Shown here piece after piece: positions 54,459 through 63,931 of a stretch of 64,000 nucleotides of DNA. Source of the DNA: UBA2357 sp041916775 (GTDB taxonomy: Bacteria; Pseudomonadota; Gammaproteobacteria; Burkholderiales; Rhodocyclaceae). The stretch spans positions 1-64,000 of the forward strand of contig JAYRYZ010000002.1 of the NCBI GenBank assembly GCA_041916775.1, given 5' to 3'. Both the position numbers and the translations under genes were made by a program. The notes beneath the pieces were generated by a model, which worked only from the letters and a program-made list of their open reading frames with translations, made no database searches and was not told where the DNA came from. Position 1 is the first letter of the stretch; the number at the start of each line of letters is the position of its first letter.

Positions 54459-55656
54459 TGCACCTTATGTTTTCCCCGACCGCAGCGGTCACTTCGGGCC
54501 CTATGGTGGTGTGTTCGTCGCCGAGACGCTGATCCCGGCGCTGGAAGAGCTCAAGGCGGCGTACGCGGCGTGTCAGAACGACCCCGCCTTCATCGCCGAG
54601 TACGAGTACGAGCTCAAGCACTACGTCGGCCGCCCCAGCCCGATCTATCACGCCAAGCGTTGGTCGGGCATCCTGGGTGGCGCGCAGATCTACCTGAAGC
54701 GTGAGGACCTCAACCACACCGGCGCGCACAAGGTGAACAACTGCATCGGGCAGGCCATGCTGGCGCGTCGCATGGGCAAGCCGCGTGTGATCGCCGAGAC
54801 CGGTGCCGGGCAGCACGGCGTGGCAACCGCCACCGTGGCAGCGCGTTACGGCATGGAGTGCGTCGTCTATATGGGCTCGGAGGACGTACGGCGGCAGGCG
54901 GCCAACGTTTACCGCATGAAACTCCTCGGAGCGACGGTTGTGCCGGTCGAGTCCGGCTCGCGCACGCTGAAGGATGCGCTCAACGAGGCGATGCGCGACT
55001 GGGTCACCAACGTCCACAACACCTTCTACATCATCGGCACCGTGGCCGGACCGCACCCCTACCCGATGATGGTGCGCGACTTCCAGACGGTGATCGGCAA
55101 GGAGTGCCTGGTGCAGATGCCGGAACTCGCCGGTCGCCAGCCGGATTACGTCATCGCCTGCGTGGGCGGTGGCTCGAACGCGATCGGCATCTTCCACCCC
55201 TACATCGACGTGCCCGGCGTGAAGCTGGTGGGCGTCGAGGCTGCGGGCGAGGGCGTCGCCACTGGTCGGCATTCGGCCACCCTCACCGCGGGGCGGCCCG
55301 GCGTGCTGCACGGCAACCGCACCTACCTGCTGCAGGACGAGGACGGCCAGATCATCGAGACACACTCCATCTCGGCCGGGCTGGACTATCCCGGTGTGGG
55401 TCCCGAGCACGCCTGGCTGAAGGACAGCGCACGTGCAGAGTATGTGAACATCACCGACGGCGAAGCGCTCAAGGCCTTCCACGATCTGTGTCGGCTGGAG
55501 GGCATCATCCCGGCGCTCGAGAGCTCGCATGCACTGGCCTATGCCGCCAAGCTCGCACCGACGCTGTCCGCCGACAAAGTCCTGCTCGTCAATCTCTCCG
55601 GCCGTGGCGACAAGGATATGCACACCGTCGCAGAGAAGTCCGGCCTCGAGTTCTAG
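54445..55656 (+). CDS. trpB: tryptophan synthase beta chain
   Basis: A 403-residue PLP enzyme that joins indole and serine. The PLP lysine is Lys96 in EDLNHTGAHKVNNCIG; GRPSPIYHAKR and the phosphate loop VGGGSNAIG are present, plus ETGAGQHGVATATVAAR. ATG 54445 overlaps the end of trpF and has GGGAG upstream; ATG 54451 is a close alternative. trpA follows after 58 bp. Confidence 0.97.
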   Translation: MQMADAPYVFPDRSGHFGPYGGVFVAETLIPALEELKAAYAACQNDPAFIAEYEYELKHYVGRPSPIYHAKRWSGILGGAQIYLKREDLNHTGAHKVNNCIGQAMLARRMGKPRVIAETGAGQHGVATATVAARYGMECVVYMGSEDVRRQAANVYRMKLLGATVVPVESGSRTLKDALNEAMRDWVTNVHNTFYIIGTVAGPHPYPMMVRDFQTVIGKECLVQMPELAGRQPDYVIACVGGGSNAIGIFHPYIDVPGVKLVGVEAAGEGVATGRHSATLTAGRPGVLHGNRTYLLQDEDGQIIETHSISAGLDYPGVGPEHAWLKDSARAEYVNITDGEALKAFHDLCRLEGIIPALESSHALAYAAKLAPTLSADKVLLVNLSGRGDKDMHTVAEKSGLEF

Positions 55657-55714
55657 TCGTCTCCCTCATTCAGCCGGCGCACCCCGGTGCGCCGGCGTTC
55701 AGCGAATTCCTGCC

Positions 55715-56530
55715 ATGTCCAGAATCCAGACCACCTTCGCGCGGCTCGCGGCCGACGGCCGGCGCGCGCTCATTCCCTTCATCACCGCGGGCGACCCCGA
55801 TCCGGCGTTGACGCTGCCTCTGATGCGTGCGCTCGTCGCGGGCGGCGCCGACATCATCGAGCTTGGCGTGCCCTTCTCCGACCCGATGGCCGATGGTCCG
55901 ATCATCCAGCGCGCCTCGGAGCGTGCGCTCGCGCGTGGCATGACGCTGCGCAAGGTGATGGAAACGGTTGCAGCCTTCCGCGCCGAGGACGCCGACACGC
56001 CGGTCGTGCTGATGGGCTACGCCAACCCCGTCGAGGCGATGGGCGTCGAGCGCTTCGTGCAGCGCGCAGCTGAAACCGGCGTGGATGGGGTGCTGATCGT
56101 CGACTATCCCCCCGAAGAGTGTCGCAGTTTCGCCGCTCGGTGCCGAAGCGCCGGTCTCGATCCGATCTTCCTGCTCGCGCCGACCTCGACCGAGGCGCGC
56201 TTTGCCGACGTCGCGGAGGTGGGTAGCGGCTACATCTATTACGTCTCGCTGAAGGGTGTGACCGGCGCCGGAACGCTCGATCTCGACGAGGTCGCACGGC
56301 GCATCCCCGCGATCCGTGCGAGTGTCGGCATGCCGGTGGGGGTGGGCTTCGGCATCCGCGATGCAGCCTCCGCGAAGCGCATCGGAGAAGTCGCCGACGC
56401 GGTCGTGATCGGCAGCCGCATCATCGAGGAGATCAACAACAGCGCTGCCGATCAGGTGCTGCAGAACGTCACCGGCTTCGTCGCGGGGATCCGCTCGGCG
56501 CTCGACGAACTCACGGGGGTGCCGAAATGA
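55715..56530 (+). CDS. trpA: tryptophan synthase alpha chain
   Basis: A 271-residue TIM barrel that cleaves indole-3-glycerol phosphate and channels indole to TrpB. The catalytic residues Glu49 and Asp60 (ELGVPFSDPMADGP) fall at the same numbers as in the E. coli enzyme. YIYYVSLKGVTGAG and GVGFGIRDA form the phosphate site. Its stop overlaps the accD ATG (ATGA), coupling tryptophan and fatty acid genes. Confidence 0.97.
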   Translation: MSRIQTTFARLAADGRRALIPFITAGDPDPALTLPLMRALVAGGADIIELGVPFSDPMADGPIIQRASERALARGMTLRKVMETVAAFRAEDADTPVVLMGYANPVEAMGVERFVQRAAETGVDGVLIVDYPPEECRSFAARCRSAGLDPIFLLAPTSTEARFADVAEVGSGYIYYVSLKGVTGAGTLDLDEVARRIPAIRASVGMPVGVGFGIRDAASAKRIGEVADAVVIGSRIIEEINNSAADQVLQNVTGFVAGIRSALDELTGVPK

Positions 56531-57396
56531 GCTGGCTTGCGAAGCTGCTGCCGCCGCGCATCAAGAAGGACGACTCGACGGTCAAGAAGTCCATCCCGGA
56601 AGGCCTCTGGAGCAAATGTACCGCTTGCGAGGAGGTGCTGTACCGCTCGGATCTCGAGAGCAACCTGTTCGTTTGCCCGAAGTGCGGTCATCACCAGCGT
56701 GTGCGCGCACGCGCGCGCCTCGACATGCTCTTCGATGTGGATGGACGTCAGGAGATCGGTGCTTCGGTATTGCCGGTGGACGCGCTCAAGTTCAAGGACT
56801 CGCGCAAGTACCCCGAGCGCCTGAGCAGCGCCAAGCAGGAAACCGGCGAAGACGATGCGATGGTGGTGATGCAGGGGCTGATCCGCGGTCAGCCGGCGGT
56901 GGTCGCCTGCTTCGAATTCGACTTTCTCGGCGGCTCCATGGGTGCGGTCGTCGGCGAGCGCTTCGTGCGGGGGGTGCAGGAGGCAGAGCGGCAGCGCCTT
57001 CCCTTCGTGTGCATCACCGCGAGTGGGGGCGCGCGCATGCAGGAGGGCTTGCTGTCGCTGATGCAGATGGCCAAGACCACCGCAGCGCTTACCCAACTGT
57101 CACGACGTCGCCTGCCCTTCATCAGCGTGCTCACCGATCCGACCATGGGGGGGGTGTCGGCGAGCTTCGCTTTCATGGGCGACGTGGTGATTGCGGAGCC
57201 CGGCGCGCTGATCGGCTTTGCCGGCCCACGCGTGATCGAACAGACAGTGCGAGAGACCTTGCCTGAGGGTTTCCAGCGTGCCGAGTTCCTGCTCGAGAAG
57301 GGGGCGGTCGACATGATTGTCGACAGGCGTCAGTTGCGTGACAAGCTCGCCGACCTGATGTCACTGCTCACCCGCCAACCGGCTCTGGAAGGCTGA
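56527..57396 (+). CDS. accD: acetyl-CoA carboxylase carboxyltransferase beta subunit
   Basis: A 289-residue subunit that, with AccA, moves CO2 from biotin to acetyl-CoA to make malonyl-CoA. The N-terminal zinc ribbon has Cys31, Cys34, Cys50 and Cys53 (KCTACEEVLY ... VCPKCGHH). The crotonase-like domain shows CITASGGARMQEGLLSLMQM and TDPTMGGVSASFAFMGDV. Overlaps trpA by 4 bp; folC follows after 6 bp. Order trpA-accD-folC is conserved in many Proteobacteria. Confidence 0.96.
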   Translation: MSWLAKLLPPRIKKDDSTVKKSIPEGLWSKCTACEEVLYRSDLESNLFVCPKCGHHQRVRARARLDMLFDVDGRQEIGASVLPVDALKFKDSRKYPERLSSAKQETGEDDAMVVMQGLIRGQPAVVACFEFDFLGGSMGAVVGERFVRGVQEAERQRLPFVCITASGGARMQEGLLSLMQMAKTTAALTQLSRRRLPFISVLTDPTMGGVSASFAFMGDVVIAEPGALIGFAGPRVIEQTVRETLPEGFQRAEFLLEKGAVDMIVDRRQLRDKLADLMSLLTRQPALEG

Positions 57397-57402
57397 ACGA
57401 TC

Positions 57403-58710
57403 TTGGCTCAGACGTCTTTGCCGGACACGCTCTCCGGCTGGTTGGAACTGCTCGATCATCGCCACGGCAAGCCGATACAGCTCGGTCTCGAGCGGGTGCA
57501 GCGGGTGCTGGCGAGGATGACGGCGCAATCCTCTGCGGTGATCATCACCGTGGGCGGGACAAACGGCAAGGGTTCGACCTGCGCGATGCTGGAGGCGATC
57601 CTGATTGCCGCCGGTTTTCGCGTGGGTTGCTATACCTCTCCGCACCTTCTGCGCTACAACGAGCGGGTGCGCATCGACGGGGTGGAAGTCGATGACGCAC
57701 GGCTCGTCGACGCGTTCGCTACCGTCGAGGCCGCCCGTGGCGATGAGGTGCTCACCTATTTCGAGCATGGCACGCTTGCCGCATGGCAAGTGTTCTGCAA
57801 CACGCCGCTGGATGTGATCGTGCTCGAAGTCGGCCTGGGTGGGCGACTCGACGCGGTGAACGTCATCGACGCCGACTGCGCCATCGTCACCAGCGTGGCA
57901 ATGGACCACATGGACTACCTGGGCGACACCCGCGACAAGATCGGTTTCGAGAAGGCTGGTATCTTTCGTGCGGGGCGGCCCGCGGTCTGTGGCGATCCCC
58001 AGCCACCGAGCACGCTGGTGGAGCATGCCGCGAGCGTGGGCGCCCCCCTGTGGGTCAGCGGACGGGATTTCGGCTTTGGTGGTGATCGCCAGCAGTGGGG
58101 ATACTGGCGCTACGAGACGCCCGGATCCGGTGGCGCCCTGTTGCGTCGTGGTGGGCTCGCCTACCCGGCGCTGCGTGGTGCGAATCAACTCCTCAACGCT
58201 TCGGCCGTGTTGACCGCGCTGGAGTTGCTCCGCGAGCGAATTCCAGTGCCGATGCAGGCGGTACGGCAGGGGCTGATGCTGGTGGAGTTGCCCGGCCGCT
58301 TCCAGGTGCTGCCAGGACAGCCTGCGGTGGTTCTCGATGTCGCTCACAACCCGCAGGCGGCTGGTGTGCTTGCGGAGAATCTCTCCAACATGGGGTTCCA
58401 TCCTGAAACCTGGGCAGTGCTGGGCATGCTCAGGGACAAGGATGTGGAGGGGGTCGTGAGTCGCCTCAAGGGCCGGGTGGACCACTGGTACCTCGCCGAC
58501 ACGCCCGGCCCGCGCGGGCTCGCGGCGCAGGCGCTGGCCGCGCGCATGCTGGCGGCAGGGGTTTCCGGGGAGTTCGTCTGCCACGCCAGCCCGGCCGAGG
58601 CCTACCGGGCAGTCCGAATGAAGGCGGCTGCCAGTGATAGAATCGTGGTCTTTGGTTCCTTTCTTTCCGTATCGGATGTGCTTGCCGACATTCAATCCGG
58701 ACGGTCGTGA
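57403..58710 (+). CDS. folC: bifunctional dihydrofolate synthase/folylpolyglutamate synthase
   Basis: A 435-residue Mur-ligase-fold enzyme that adds glutamate to dihydropteroate and to folates. The P-loop is TVGGTNGKGSTCAML near 48-60; SPHLLRYNERVRIDG is the folate-binding loop and GLGGRLDAVNVI with HMDYLG follow. VVLDVAHNPQAAG marks the C-terminal domain. It starts with TTG 57403, six bases after accD; no ATG lies before the conserved start. Its last bases overlap the SPOR gene (GTGA). Confidence 0.94.
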   Translation: MAQTSLPDTLSGWLELLDHRHGKPIQLGLERVQRVLARMTAQSSAVIITVGGTNGKGSTCAMLEAILIAAGFRVGCYTSPHLLRYNERVRIDGVEVDDARLVDAFATVEAARGDEVLTYFEHGTLAAWQVFCNTPLDVIVLEVGLGGRLDAVNVIDADCAIVTSVAMDHMDYLGDTRDKIGFEKAGIFRAGRPAVCGDPQPPSTLVEHAASVGAPLWVSGRDFGFGGDRQQWGYWRYETPGSGGALLRRGGLAYPALRGANQLLNASAVLTALELLRERIPVPMQAVRQGLMLVELPGRFQVLPGQPAVVLDVAHNPQAAGVLAENLSNMGFHPETWAVLGMLRDKDVEGVVSRLKGRVDHWYLADTPGPRGLAAQALAARMLAAGVSGEFVCHASPAEAYRAVRMKAAASDRIVVFGSFLSVSDVLADIQSGRS

Positions 58711-59405
58711 GTGCTGCGGTGTCTGAAAGCGACAACATCGATCTGCAGAAGCGTTCCCGCCGGCGACTGGTCGGCGCGGCGGCGCTTGCGCTTGTCGCTG
58801 CCATCGTGCTGCCCATGGTGATGGAGGGTGAGCCGGGCTTTCAGTCGCACGACATCGAGGTCCGGATACCTGACCAGGATGCAGACAGCACCCTGGCGAG
58901 ACCGATCGCCGGGCGGACCGCGGTCGAGCCGGGCGCTGTCCCTGCGCCTCAGGAACAGGCCGCGGTGACCGACCCGGTCGACGATGCCGAAGCGGAGTCG
59001 ACCTCCGTGCCGTCGCCTTCCGAGGCACCGCCGCCCGTGGCTATGGTGAAACCGCAGGATCCTCCCGCCAAGCCTCAGGCGCCCGCGGCCAAGCCGACTC
59101 CAGCACCGCAGACCAAGGACGAAGCCGAGCGTGTGCGCGCGATTCTCGAGGGCAAGCTCGCTGCTGCGCCTGCCAAGCCGGTGTCCGGGGGCAGTTTCGT
59201 TGTGCAGATCGGCGCCTTCGGGGAGCCAACCAAGGCCGCGTCCGTCAGCGGCGATCTCAACAAGCGGGGTTTCGCGTCCTACACTGAACGTGCGGGTCCG
59301 GTCACGCGGGTGCGTGTCGGTCCCTTCGCCAGTCGCGATGAGGCAGAGCGTGCGGCGGAGCGACTGCGCGCGCTCAACATGAGCGCGGTGGTCACGGCGC
59401 GCTGA
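58707..59405 (+). CDS. dedD: SPOR-domain membrane protein (DedD-like)
   Basis: A 232-residue bitopic protein. A basic cytoplasmic start (KRSRRRL) leads into one membrane helix (about 20-38), then a Pro/Ala/Glu-rich periplasmic linker and a C-terminal SPOR domain (about 155-230, SFVVQIGAFGEPTKAASVSG ... VTRVRVGPFASRDEAERA). SPOR domains bind denuded septal peptidoglycan, so a cell-division role is likely. GTG start overlaps the folC stop. folC-dedD-cvpA-purF is also the order in E. coli. Confidence 0.88.
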   Translation: MSAAVSESDNIDLQKRSRRRLVGAAALALVAAIVLPMVMEGEPGFQSHDIEVRIPDQDADSTLARPIAGRTAVEPGAVPAPQEQAAVTDPVDDAEAESTSVPSPSEAPPPVAMVKPQDPPAKPQAPAAKPTPAPQTKDEAERVRAILEGKLAAAPAKPVSGGSFVVQIGAFGEPTKAASVSGDLNKRGFASYTERAGPVTRVRVGPFASRDEAERAAERLRALNMSAVVTAR

Positions 59406-59412
59406 TTCCGCA

Positions 59413-59904
59413 ATGACGGCGTTCGACTACATCGTGTTGGGCCTGCTCGGGCTCTCGGCCGTGGTGGGTACTTGGCGGGGCCTGGTGAGCGAGGTCATCG
59501 CGCTGGTGGCGTGGGTTGCCGCGTTGGTCGCGGCATGGATGTACTCCGCGCGTGCGGCCGCGTTGCTGGTGGATCTCATCACCGAGCCGATGTGGCGGCA
59601 GGTGGCGGCGTTTGCGTTGATCTTCATCGCTGTGCTGTTGCTGGCGGCGTTGCTGCGCTTCCTGTTGCGTGAGCTGTTGCGCGCGGTGGGGCTCGGGCCG
59701 GTGGACCGGTTCTTCGGAACCCTGTTCGGACTCGCGCGTGGGCTGGCGATTGCTTTCGTGCTGGTATTGTTGGGCGGGCTCGTGGGTGTGGCGGACGAGC
59801 CCTGGTGGCGGAATGCGAAGCTTTCGCCACCGTTCGAAACGGCGGTGATTGCCGCCAAACCCTGGCTACCGGATGCGGTGGCCGAAAAGATTCGATTCAG
59901 ATAG
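59413..59904 (+). CDS. cvpA: CvpA family membrane protein
   Basis: A 163-residue inner-membrane protein with four hydrophobic segments. MTAFDYIVLGLLGLSAVVGT then WRGLVSEVIALVAWVAA is the family start; FFGTLFGLARGLAIAFVLVL lies in the last helix pair. The family is named for colicin V production in E. coli, but its core role appears to be envelope-related. It lies 7 bp after dedD and 10 bp before purF. Confidence 0.9.
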   Translation: MTAFDYIVLGLLGLSAVVGTWRGLVSEVIALVAWVAALVAAWMYSARAAALLVDLITEPMWRQVAAFALIFIAVLLLAALLRFLLRELLRAVGLGPVDRFFGTLFGLARGLAIAFVLVLLGGLVGVADEPWWRNAKLSPPFETAVIAAKPWLPDAVAEKIRFR

Positions 59905-59914
59905 GTGGCTTTCC

Positions 59915-61438
59915 ATGTGCGGAATCATTGGGGTGGTCGCGACCACGCCGGTCAATCAGTTACTGTACGACGGTCTCCAGGTGCTGCAGCACCGCGGTCA
60001 GGATGCGGCGGGGATCGCAACCTCGGACGGAGACCGTTTCTTCATGCACAAGGGGCCGGGGCTGGTGCGGGATGTGTTCCGTACCCGCAACATGCGCAAC
60101 CTGGTGGGTAACTGGGGCATTGGCCATGTCCGTTATCCGACGGCGGGGTCGGCCTGCAACCCGGCCGAGGCGCAGCCCTTCTATGTGAATTCGCCTTTCG
60201 GTCTGCTCCTCGCCCATAACGGCAACCTCACCAACGCGGGGGAGTTGAAGCGCGAGCTCTTCATGTCGGACCTGCGCCACATCAACACCAACTCGGATTC
60301 CGAGGTGCTGCTGAATGTGCTCGCGCATGAGCTGCAGGCTGCCTCCAGCGGCTTCAAGCTGGACGAGGAGGCGGTGTTCCGTGCGGTGGCCAACGTACAT
60401 CGCCGCTGTCGCGGCGCCTACGCGGTGCTGGTCATGATCGCGGGCTTCGGTCTGCTCGCCTTCCGCGACCCTTACGGCATCCGGCCGCTGGTGATCGGCC
60501 GCAACGAGGCACCGGACGGCGACGAGTGGATGGTGGCCTCGGAGTCGGTGGCGCTGGACGTGATCGGCTTTCGCAAGCTGCGCGATGTCGCGCCGGGCGA
60601 GGCGGTGCTCATTGATATCAAGGGCCACTTCCGCAGCCGTCAATGCGCCACCCAGACGGTGCAGGCGCCGTGCATGTTCGAGTATGTCTACCTCGCTCGT
60701 CCCGATTCCGTGATCGACGGCATCTCGGTGTATGAGTCGCGCGTGAAGATGGGCGAGTTTCTTGCCGACAAGCTGCGCCGCACCATGCCGCAGGTGAAGA
60801 TCGACGTGGTCATCCCCATCCCCGACTCCAGCCGGCCTGCGGCGATGGAGATGGCGCATCACCTTGGCCTGCCGTATCGCGAAGGCTTCGTGAAGAACCG
60901 CTACATCGGGCGCACCTTCATCATGCCCGGGCAGGCGGTGCGCAAGAAGTCGGTGCGCCAGAAGCTCAACACCATCGCCCAGGAGTTCAAGGGCAAGAAC
61001 GTGCTGCTGGTGGACGACTCCATCGTACGCGGCACCACCAGCCGCGAGATCGTCATGATGGCGCGCGACGCCGGTGCGACCAAGGTCTACCTCGCCTCGG
61101 CGGCGCCGCCGGTGCGCTTCGCCAACGTCTATGGCATCGACATGCCGACGCGCGGCGAGCTCATCGCCTCCGACCGCAACGAGGACGAGATCTGCCGCGA
61201 GATTGGCGCGGATGGGCTGATCTACCAGGACCTTGAAGATCTCAAGAAGGCGGTGCATGCCGTGAATCCGGCGATCAGCCATTTCGAGACCTCGTGCTTC
61301 GACGGGCACTACGTGACCGGCGACATCACCGACGAGTACCTCTACGGCGTCGAGAACCGACGCGGTGAGGCCGCGACCAGCGAGGACGGGGAGGGCGGCC
61401 AGCTCGACCTCAACCTCGTGGGCGGCAACGACAACTGA
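59915..61438 (+). CDS. purF: amidophosphoribosyltransferase
   Basis: A 507-residue enzyme that makes 5-phosphoribosylamine, the first step of purine synthesis. The nucleophile Cys2 follows the start Met directly (MCGIIGVVAT), so there is no propeptide. The glutaminase domain has LQHRGQDAAGIAT and NGNLTN; the PRPP-binding loop is NVLLVDDSIVRGTTSREIV near 362-380. PDSSRPAAMEMAHHLGLPYR is also present. ATG 59915 is fixed by the Cys2 rule. metZ follows after 11 bp. Confidence 0.97.
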   Translation: MCGIIGVVATTPVNQLLYDGLQVLQHRGQDAAGIATSDGDRFFMHKGPGLVRDVFRTRNMRNLVGNWGIGHVRYPTAGSACNPAEAQPFYVNSPFGLLLAHNGNLTNAGELKRELFMSDLRHINTNSDSEVLLNVLAHELQAASSGFKLDEEAVFRAVANVHRRCRGAYAVLVMIAGFGLLAFRDPYGIRPLVIGRNEAPDGDEWMVASESVALDVIGFRKLRDVAPGEAVLIDIKGHFRSRQCATQTVQAPCMFEYVYLARPDSVIDGISVYESRVKMGEFLADKLRRTMPQVKIDVVIPIPDSSRPAAMEMAHHLGLPYREGFVKNRYIGRTFIMPGQAVRKKSVRQKLNTIAQEFKGKNVLLVDDSIVRGTTSREIVMMARDAGATKVYLASAAPPVRFANVYGIDMPTRGELIASDRNEDEICREIGADGLIYQDLEDLKKAVHAVNPAISHFETSCFDGHYVTGDITDEYLYGVENRRGEAATSEDGEGGQLDLNLVGGNDN

Positions 61439-61449
61439 ACGGGGGCGGG

Positions 61450-62631
61450 ATGAGTCAGCAAGACGCAGAACTGCGCTTCGACACCCAGTCGGTGCGCGCG
61501 GGCACCACGCGCAGCCAGTTCAATGAACACAGCGAGGCGATGTACCTCACCTCGAGCTTCGTGTTCGACAGCGCAGCCCAGGCCGCAGCGCGCTTTTCGG
61601 GTGAGGAGGATGGAAACGTCTACGCGCGCTTCTCCAACCCCACCGTGTCGATGATGCAGGACCGCCTCGCCGCACTCGAGGGTGGCGAAATGTGCGTCGC
61701 GACTGCATCCGGCATGGCGGCGATCCTGTCGCTGGTGATGGCCACGATGAAGGCGGGCGAGCACGTTGTCGTGTCGATGGGCGTGTTCGGCGCTACCCAG
61801 CAGCTCTTCACCAACATCCTCGCCAAGTTCGGCATCGAACACACCTTCGTGCCGGCAACGGATATCGATGCGTACCGGCGGGCGGTGCAGCCCAACACAC
61901 GCCTCTTCTTCGTCGAGACACCCTCGAACCCGCTTACCGAGGTGGTCGATATCGCTGCGGTCGCCGAGGTGGCCCACGCGGCTGGTGCCCTGCTCGCGGT
62001 GGATAACTGCTTCTGCACGCCGGCCTTGCAGTTGCCCCTGAAGCTCGGCGCCGATGTCGTGGTGCATTCCGCCACCAAGTACCTAGACGGCCAGGGGCGG
62101 GTGCTCGGCGGTGCGGTGGTGGGGCCCAAGGTCGTCATGGACGAGGTGTTCCGCTTCCTGCGTACCGCGGGGCCGTGCATCTCGCCGTTCAACGCCTGGG
62201 TGATCCTGAAGGGCCTTGAGACCTTGCGCATCCGCATGGAGGCGCAGTCGGCAAGCGCCCTGCAACTCGCGCAATGGCTTGAGGCGCAGCCTGGCGTGGC
62301 GCGGGTGTTCTACCCGGGCCTGGCTTCGCATCCGCAGCATGCGCTGGCGATGCGCCAGCAGCGCAGCGGCGCCGCGATCGTCAGCTTCGAGGTCAAGGGT
62401 GGCCGTGCCGAAGCCTGGCGCGTCATCGACGCGACGCGCATGCTGTCGATCACTGCCAACCTCGGCGACACGCGCACCACGATCACCCATCCGGCGTCGA
62501 CCACCCACGGTAGGGTGTCGCCCGAGGCGCGTGCCGCCGCCGGCATCGGCGAAGGGCTGATCCGGATCGCGGTCGGGCTGGAGGCGGTGGAGGACATCCG
62601 GGCCGATCTGGCGCGCGGACTCGCGGGCTGA
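61450..62631 (+). CDS. metZ: O-succinylhomoserine sulfhydrylase
   Basis: A 393-residue PLP enzyme of the Cys/Met metabolism family. The PLP lysine is Lys210 in VHSATKYLDGQGRVLGG. TQSVRAGTTRSQFNEHSEAM then YLTSSFVFDSA is the usual start of MetZ, which makes homocysteine directly from O-succinylhomoserine and sulfide. Family members are hard to separate by eye, so cystathionine gamma-synthase remains possible. The position after purF is typical of MetZ in Betaproteobacteria. Confidence 0.88.
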   Translation: MSQQDAELRFDTQSVRAGTTRSQFNEHSEAMYLTSSFVFDSAAQAAARFSGEEDGNVYARFSNPTVSMMQDRLAALEGGEMCVATASGMAAILSLVMATMKAGEHVVVSMGVFGATQQLFTNILAKFGIEHTFVPATDIDAYRRAVQPNTRLFFVETPSNPLTEVVDIAAVAEVAHAAGALLAVDNCFCTPALQLPLKLGADVVVHSATKYLDGQGRVLGGAVVGPKVVMDEVFRFLRTAGPCISPFNAWVILKGLETLRIRMEAQSASALQLAQWLEAQPGVARVFYPGLASHPQHALAMRQQRSGAAIVSFEVKGGRAEAWRVIDATRMLSITANLGDTRTTITHPASTTHGRVSPEARAAAGIGEGLIRIAVGLEAVEDIRADLARGLAG

Positions 62632-62655
62632 GTCCTTGCGCTGTATCTCGGCGTG

Positions 62656-63393
62656 CTAGCTGGGCTGAATGCGCAGCCGGTGCGCTGAGAGTGCCCGGCC
62701 ATCCCATTCGAGGTAGGGCGCGCTGTCGTCCCAGTCGGAGAGCACCCACCGCTCGCAGTCGTGGCCGTCGAGCGGGTGCAGGTGGCGGGCGGGGCGGTGT
62801 GTGTGGCCGTGGATCAGCGTGGGGTGGTCGTGGGTGCGCAGCAGCGCTTCCACCGCGCCGATGTTCACATCCATGATCTCGGCGCGCTTGGTTTCCTTGG
62901 CGGCCATGCTCTGCTGTCGCAACTGCGCGATGAAGGCCTTGCGCTCGGCGAGCGGTCGGGCGAGAAAGCCGGCAAGCCAGGCCGGGTCGCGCACCTGCTT
63001 GCGGTAGGCTTGGTAGGCCAAGTCGTCGGTGCACAGCGCATCGCCATGGCTCAACACGAAGCGACGTCCGTCGAGCATCACCTCGGCGGGATCGCCCATG
63101 AGCTGCATGCCCGCGGCGGCGGCGAAGGCCGGGCCGACGAGGAAGTCGCGGTTGCCGGCGAGGAAATGCACCACCACGCCGGTCGCTGCGAGCCCGGCGA
63201 AGGCGTCGCTGACGATACGGGCGATCGGCGCGTCACGGTCGTCGTCACCCGCCCAGTACTCGAAGAGGTCGCCCAGCACATACAGCGCCTCCGCCTTGCG
63301 CGCCGGCCCGGCCACGAAGGCCTGGAAGGCGCGCAGGGTGGCAGGAGCGTCCTCGCTGAGATGCAGGTCGGAGATGAAGAGCGCGCGCGTCAT
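62656..63393 (-). CDS. lpxH: UDP-2,3-diacylglucosamine diphosphatase
   Basis: A 245-residue metallophosphoesterase that makes lipid X in lipid A synthesis. Metal-binding motifs in order: FISDLHLSED, YVLGDLFEYWAGDD, LAGNRDFLVG, SHGDALCTDD and the C-terminal HGHTHRPARH. All ligands are present. ATG 63393 is the family start. It lies 22 bp after the cyclophilin gene on the same strand and converges on metZ. Confidence 0.95.
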   Translation of the reverse strand: MTRALFISDLHLSEDAPATLRAFQAFVAGPARKAEALYVLGDLFEYWAGDDDRDAPIARIVSDAFAGLAATGVVVHFLAGNRDFLVGPAFAAAAGMQLMGDPAEVMLDGRRFVLSHGDALCTDDLAYQAYRKQVRDPAWLAGFLARPLAERKAFIAQLRQQSMAAKETKRAEIMDVNIGAVEALLRTHDHPTLIHGHTHRPARHLHPLDGHDCERWVLSDWDDSAPYLEWDGRALSAHRLRIQPS

Positions 63394-63415
63394 GTGCTGC
63401 GACCGAGTTGCGGGC

Positions 63416-63910
63416 TCAGACCACCGTGGCGCTCTCGATCACGACGTCCTCCTGCGGGACGTCCTGGTGGAAGCCCTTGGAGCCGGTCTTGACCGAGCGG
63501 ATCTTGTTCACCACGTCCATGCCCTCGGACACCTTGCCGAACACGCAGTAACCCCAGCCCTGCACGTCTTGCGAACGGAAGTTGAGGAAGTCGTTGTTGG
63601 CGACGTTGATGAAGAACTGGGCGGTGGCCGAGTGCGGATCCTGGGTGCGGGCCATCGCGATCGTGCCGGCCTCGTTCTTGAGCCCGTTATTGGCCTCGTT
63701 CTTGATCGGCGCCTGCGTGGGCTTCTGCTTCATGCCCGGCTCGAAGCCGCCGCCCTGGATCATGAAGCCGTCGATCACGCGGTGGAACACGGTGTTGTCG
63801 TAGTGACCGGCCTCGACATAGGCGAGGAAGTTGCGCACGGTCTCGGGTGCCTTGTCGGCATCCAGTTCGATCACGATTGCGCCATGGTTGGTTTGCAGCT
63901 TGACGGCCAT
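63416..63910 (-). CDS. ppiB: cytoplasmic peptidyl-prolyl cis-trans isomerase (cyclophilin)
   Basis: A 164-residue cyclophilin with no signal peptide, so probably cytoplasmic. Active-site strands are visible: NTVFHRVIDGFMIQGGGFEP (catalytic Arg region), GTIAMARTQDPHSATAQFFI and VFGKVSEGMDVVNKI. It speeds proline isomerisation in folding. A second cyclophilin gene ends 21 bp upstream and lpxH follows. Confidence 0.95.
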   Translation of the reverse strand: MAVKLQTNHGAIVIELDADKAPETVRNFLAYVEAGHYDNTVFHRVIDGFMIQGGGFEPGMKQKPTQAPIKNEANNGLKNEAGTIAMARTQDPHSATAQFFINVANNDFLNFRSQDVQGWGYCVFGKVSEGMDVVNKIRSVKTGSKGFHQDVPQEDVVIESATVV

Positions 63911-63931
63911 TGTGGCTCTCCGGGTTGGGGG

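Noticed and set aside
59960..61309. 449-codon frame antisense to purF
   Set aside because: Shadow of purF; no start signal or domain.
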